Assembly (NCBI RefSeq): GCF_024721315.2
Contig: NZ_JANFAK020000065.1
Coordinates: forward strand, 1-43,254
Direction: 5' to 3'
Source of the DNA: Streptomyces sp. Isolate_45
GTDB lineage: Bacteria > Actinomycetota > Actinomycetes > Streptomycetales > Streptomycetaceae
DNA length: 43,254 nt
Each line of letters begins with the position of its first letter. Position 1 is the stretch's first letter. The position numbers were made by a program, and so were the translations under genes. A model generated the notes under the pieces. That model searched no databases. It was not told the origin of the DNA and saw only the letters and a list, made by a program, of their open reading frames with translations. Below are positions 39,964 through 43,254 of the stretch, piece by piece.

Positions 39964-41028
39964 ATGAGCATACGGAATCGGATGGCGGGCGCCGCGGTGG
40001 CCGCACTCGCGGCCCTGGGCCTGGTCCTGGGCACGGCCCCGGCGGGAGCCGCAGCCCCGCAGGGCACGGACGGCCTGCCGTTCGCCGGCTCCACGGGCGT
40101 CGGGGTGCACAACGCGTACGAGAAGACGAAGTACCCGTACTTCGCCGACGCCCTGGACTCCGGGGCGGCGATGCTGGAGATCGACGTGTGGACCAACTTC
40201 TTCGGGAGCTCCTGGCGCGTCGCGCACGACAACCCCTTCGGCAACGACAACAACTGCGAGAACGCCGGCAACGCCGCCCAGCTGCGCACCAAGTCCCGCA
40301 ACCAGAACCTCGCGGGCTGCCTCTCCGACATCCGCAGCTGGCACGACGCCCACCCGGGGCACCGGCCCGTCGTCCTGAAGATGGAGCTCAAGGACGGCTT
40401 CGCCGCCAATCTCGGGCGCGGCCCCGCCGAACTCGACGCGCTGCTCAACTCCAAGCTGGGCGACGCCCTCTACCGGCCCGGCGAGCTCGCCGCCGGCCAC
40501 CCCGACCTGGACACCGCCGCCCGCGCCGGGGCCTGGCCGAGCCGGGCGGGCATGGCCGGCAAGTTCCTCGTCGAGCTGATACCCGGCACGCTGGAGGAGG
40601 GCAACGGCGCCGACAAGCTGTGGACCGACCGCGAGTACGCCCAGCACCTGCGCTCCCTGGCCGCCGCGGGCCTGCTCGGCCGGGCCGCGGCGTTCCCGGC
40701 CGTGCACCGGGCCGAGGCGGGGGATCCGCGCGGCCGCTACGCCGACGCCACGCTCCGCCCGTGGTTCGTCGTGTTCGACGGCGACGCGAGCGCGTACGTC
40801 GGGAGCGGCATCGACACCGGCTGGTACGCCCGCAACAACTACCTGCTGATCGCCACCTCCGCACACGGCGTCGCCCCCGCCATCGACGGCGTCCGCCCCA
40901 CCGAGGCCCAGGCCCGCGACCGCGTCGCGCTGCTGGCCGGCCGGCACGCCACCGTCGTCTCGGCGGACTGGTACCCGCTGCCCGCCGTCCTCGCCACCGT
41001 CCTGCCCCGCGGCCAGGGCGTGTCGTGA
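39964..41028 (+). CDS. Secreted PI-PLC-like phosphodiesterase (Ca2+-dependent phosphoinositide phospholipase C family)
   Basis: A 354-residue protein with a classical signal peptide (MAGAAVAALAALGLVLGTAP, cleavage near residue 31). The mature part has the PLC-like TIM-barrel phosphodiesterase features: HNAYEKTKYPYF with the catalytic histidine H49, MLEIDVWTN with E72 and D74 as metal ligands, and WRVAHDNPF with H88. The second half holds PVVLKMELKDGF, GKFLVELIPG and VFDGDASAYVGSG. Such enzymes cleave phosphoinositides or similar phosphodiesters outside the cell. ATG 39964 has GAGGGAG about 10 bases upstream. It is divergent from the secreted protease. Its real substrate, perhaps an environmental lipid, is inferred only from the family. 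Confidence 0.88.
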   Translation: MSIRNRMAGAAVAALAALGLVLGTAPAGAAAPQGTDGLPFAGSTGVGVHNAYEKTKYPYFADALDSGAAMLEIDVWTNFFGSSWRVAHDNPFGNDNNCENAGNAAQLRTKSRNQNLAGCLSDIRSWHDAHPGHRPVVLKMELKDGFAANLGRGPAELDALLNSKLGDALYRPGELAAGHPDLDTAARAGAWPSRAGMAGKFLVELIPGTLEEGNGADKLWTDREYAQHLRSLAAAGLLGRAAAFPAVHRAEAGDPRGRYADATLRPWFVVFDGDASAYVGSGIDTGWYARNNYLLIATSAHGVAPAIDGVRPTEAQARDRVALLAGRHATVVSADWYPLPAVLATVLPRGQGVS

Positions 41029-41099
41029 AGGCGCCGCCCGGCCCGCGGCGACCGGCAGGTACGCCGGGGGCCGGGGGCCGGGCCGGGAGCGGGGTTCGG

Positions 41100-41813
41100 T
41101 CACCGGCGCAGGGCCACCGCCGCGCGGTGGCCCTGCGGGACCCGCACGTCCGTCAGGGACCACCCCGGCGGTTGGGCGGGGGTCCGTCCCGACCCCACGT
41201 AGTCGGCCGCCGGGTTCTCCGACAACCCCACGCCGAGCCCCTTGAGGTAGGCCTCCTTGCGGGTCCACACCCGGGTGAAGGCCACCGGCCGTTCCTCGGA
41301 CGGGAGCGCGGCGAGTTCCGCCGCCTCCCTCGGGTGCAGGACGTCGGCGGTGTCCGCGATCAGGCCGGGGGCGACGAGTTCCTCCACGTCCACGCCGACC
41401 GGCGCGTCCGCGAAGGCCAGCAGGCTGAGCCCGGTGCAGTGCGACAGCGAGAAGTGCAGGGCCCCGCCCGGCAGTACGGGCCGGCCGTGCGGCTCGTCGC
41501 AGTGCGAGCACGGCGCCCGCTCGACGGTCACCTCGCGCGGGGCCAGGCCCAGGTAGGCGCCGAGCAGCCGGCGCAGGGCGACGTGCGCGCAGACGTAGCC
41601 GTCCCGGTCCGCGGCCCGCGCGAACTCGGCGGCCCGCGCCAGTTCCTGGGCGTCGAGCGTGCCCGGCGCGTGTCGGGCGGCGTGCGCCCGATAGGCGCTG
41701 GTGTCCACGAGCCACAGCTGCGGACTCGCGGGCACCACCACCGCCCGGGCGGGCCCGGGGTCGGTCAGGCGGCGCGGAACCAGCAGCCGGCCGTCGGCGG
41801 TCGCGGTGGCCAT
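41100..41813 (-). CDS. Sfp-type 4'-phosphopantetheinyl transferase
   Basis: A 237-residue enzyme that attaches the phosphopantetheine arm of CoA to carrier proteins. Motifs are LHFSLSHCTGLSLLAFA (119-135), GVDVEEL at 140-146 (Mg ligands D142 and E144) and WTRKEAYLKGLG at 183-194. C102 and C105 in CSHCDEPHGRP are typical of actinobacterial members. The size and spacing fit Sfp-type transferases that serve NRPS/PKS proteins rather than the short AcpS type. ATG 41813 has GGGGGAGG 2-9 bases upstream. It begins 10 bases after the MFS stop on the same strand, so the two are co-transcribed, suggesting a secondary-metabolite locus extending past the right end. Confidence 0.92.
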   Translation of the reverse strand: MATATADGRLLVPRRLTDPGPARAVVVPASPQLWLVDTSAYRAHAARHAPGTLDAQELARAAEFARAADRDGYVCAHVALRRLLGAYLGLAPREVTVERAPCSHCDEPHGRPVLPGGALHFSLSHCTGLSLLAFADAPVGVDVEELVAPGLIADTADVLHPREAAELAALPSEERPVAFTRVWTRKEAYLKGLGVGLSENPAADYVGSGRTPAQPPGWSLTDVRVPQGHRAAVALRR

Positions 41814-41823
41814 GGCCTCCCCC

Positions 41824-43095
41824 TCACACCGAGGCCGTGACGGGCGCCCGCGCCGCGGCGGGTTCCTCGGCGTGGACGGGGTGGCGCAGCGCCAGGACGG
41901 CGGCGACCGGCGACACGAAGGCGATGGCACCGCACACCAGCCAGGTCGTCTGGACGCCGATGACGAGCGACAGCGAACTGAAGACGGCGATGGAGATCGG
42001 GGCGGTGCCGATCCCGGCGAGGGACAGGGTGGACATCGCGGCGCCCATCCGGTCCTCCGGTGCGGACTGCTGGTAGAGGGTGACGATGGCCGGGCCGTTC
42101 AGCCCCGAGAGCAGGCCCACCCCGGCCGCGACGGCCGTCAGCGAGAGCACCGAGGGCATCAGGGCCATCACGAGGATCCCGGCGGCGAGTCCGACGCCGG
42201 TCACCACGAGCCGTACGAACATGGGGATGCGGTGTGCGAGCGCCGCCCCGACCGCGCTGGAGCCCAGGGCGCCCACGCTGAACGCCGCGAGGACGATGCC
42301 CACCGCGCTCACGCCCCAGCCGCGCTCGGAGACCAGCAGCGGCAGGGCCACCTCGGCGGGCCAGCTGAACGCCAGGTCCAGGCAGAGGGCGGCGACGAAC
42401 ATCCAACGCAGCCTCGGGTGCCGCGCCAGCAGTCGGAACCCGTCGCCGGACCGCTTGACCAGGGAGACCCCGGGCTCCGGCTTCGGGCGGACGAAACCGT
42501 GGGTGACGTGCAGCAGGCAGCCGAGCCAGACGGCGCCGGTGACCGCCCCGACCAGCATCGCCACCCACAGTTCCCCGACGGTGATCAGGAAAGCGCCGGC
42601 GGGGGCACCGAGGATGGGAGCCACGCGCAGCACCATCGCGTACAGGGAGTTGGCACGGGCCAGCTGGTCGCCCCGGGCGAACATGGGCAGCAGGACACCC
42701 GACGCCGGGCCGGCCAGCCCCAGCAGGATCCCCTCGATCAGGGCGATCACCACCAGCGGCCACAGCTCCTGGGTGGTGGCCGTGACGACCGCGCCGACGG
42801 CCAGCAGCGCCACCCGGGCCGCGGTGGTGCGCAGCAGGACGAAGCGGGGGCCGAGGGTGTCCGCGACGGCCCCGCCGAAGATCAGCATGAGGGCGCGGGG
42901 CACGGTGGCGGCGAGCATCAGCAGCGTCACGGCGCGGGTGCCGCCGAGCTCGACCGCCGTCCAGTTCATGGCGATCAGCAGGGCGAAGCTGCCGAGTTGG
43001 ACGGCGGCCTGGCCGCCGACGAGGGAACTGACGCGGCCCCACTGCACCCGCTCGTGGTCGGGGGGCCGGACGGGCTGCGGTACGGGGGTGTCCAT
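41824..43095 (-). CDS. MFS exporter-like transporter
   Basis: A 423-residue protein with 12 predicted membrane helices and an EntS/MFS_3-like pattern: WGRVSSLVGGQAAVQLGSFA, FGGAVADTLGPRFVLLRTTA (loop 2-3 motif with D and GPR), LARANSLYAMVLRVAPILGA and SAPEDRMGAAMSTLSLAGIG. Related proteins export siderophores or antibiotics. ATG 43095 is preferred (GAAGGTG 5-11 bases upstream); an in-frame GTG at 43236 would add an Arg/Pro-rich non-membrane extension. It is coupled to the phosphopantetheinyl transferase, so export of an NRPS/PKS product is a fair guess. No iron box was found in the 159 bp upstream. Confidence 0.85.
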   Translation of the reverse strand: MDTPVPQPVRPPDHERVQWGRVSSLVGGQAAVQLGSFALLIAMNWTAVELGGTRAVTLLMLAATVPRALMLIFGGAVADTLGPRFVLLRTTAARVALLAVGAVVTATTQELWPLVVIALIEGILLGLAGPASGVLLPMFARGDQLARANSLYAMVLRVAPILGAPAGAFLITVGELWVAMLVGAVTGAVWLGCLLHVTHGFVRPKPEPGVSLVKRSGDGFRLLARHPRLRWMFVAALCLDLAFSWPAEVALPLLVSERGWGVSAVGIVLAAFSVGALGSSAVGAALAHRIPMFVRLVVTGVGLAAGILVMALMPSVLSLTAVAAGVGLLSGLNGPAIVTLYQQSAPEDRMGAAMSTLSLAGIGTAPISIAVFSSLSLVIGVQTTWLVCGAIAFVSPVAAVLALRHPVHAEEPAAARAPVTASV

Positions 43096-43254
43096 GGGGC
43101 ACCTTCTCTGGGAGGGCGTACGGGGGAGGTGGGATCGGGGGCTTGCGGGCCGTGCCGCTACGGGTCGGGGGCGGGACTTCGCGTCGGTCGTCGTGCGGGC
43201 CGGGGCCCGCGGCGCGACAGGCGGCCGGTGTGGCACTCGGGCGTGCGGGGCGCG
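43096..43254. other. Upstream region of the MFS gene, to window end
   Basis: This stretch of 159 bp has no supported gene and no recognisable operator. It should contain the promoter of the MFS-phosphopantetheinyl transferase pair unless the operon starts beyond the window. Confidence 0.4.

Noticed and set aside
43096..43254. Iron box before the EntS-like MFS gene
   Set aside because: The region is uniformly GC-rich and contains no TTAGG/CCTAA half sites, so siderophore export cannot be supported this way.

Overview
The window is chromosomal DNA of a Streptomyces or close relative. It has very high GC and strong GC third-codon bias. It carries a two-domain geosmin synthase, a DUF2637 membrane protein, a spoIIAB-like ATP-binding protein, rare TTA leucine codons in only two genes, and the aerobic cobalamin pathway. 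No rRNA, tRNA, CRISPR array, integrase or insertion sequence was found. Most genes look like ordinary chromosomal housekeeping or conditionally needed functions.

Layout. (1) 1-7.6 kb: a PP2C-like protein that may begin outside the window, a pyruvate oxidase-type ThDP enzyme, an anti-sigma-type ATPase, a DUF2637 membrane protein, an FhuF-like iron reductase behind a good iron box, a GntR/FCD regulator and a TPR-like protein. The last two are separated by a 173-bp imperfect palindrome. (2) 7.6-16.6 kb: a purine module with a PucR regulator divergent from the three xanthine dehydrogenase subunits (FAD, 2Fe-2S, Mo), then an NCS2 purine permease and the XdhC maturation factor, ending in a clear terminator. 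(3) 16.7-19.4 kb: a secreted beta-propeller protein with TTA as its second codon, and an Eis-like acetyltransferase with a leaderless-type promoter. (4) 19.4-24 kb: geosmin synthase, divergent from two translationally coupled AlkB-fold 2OG-Fe(II) oxygenase genes whose products are related to each other. (5) 24-36 kb: cobalamin biosynthesis in three units: cobN (minus) behind a cobalamin riboswitch, cobG-cobH-cobIJ (plus), and MFS-cobL-cobM-cobK (minus, all junctions overlapping). (6) 36.3-41 kb: an ArsR-like regulator divergent from that MFS gene, an FAD oxidoreductase with a TTA codon, a secreted trypsin-like protease and a secreted PI-PLC-like protein. (7) 41.1-43.1 kb: a Sfp-type phosphopantetheinyl transferase coupled to an exporter-like MFS protein, possibly the edge of a biosynthetic cluster beyond the right end.

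How the parts work together. The xanthine dehydrogenase subunits, permease, XdhC and PucR form a purine uptake and oxidation module. The cob genes make the corrin ring by the late-cobalt, O2-dependent route (CobG, CobN), but only cobN shows a riboswitch. The best candidate for something undescribed is the AlkB-like pair at 21954-23970. Both proteins keep the HxD...H...R iron and 2-oxoglutarate residues, stand apart from any ada/alkA partner, and sit behind a promoter whose spacer is filled by a perfect palindrome. A second regulatory lead is a near-identical 16-bp palindrome in front of two genes for secreted proteins 23 kb apart.
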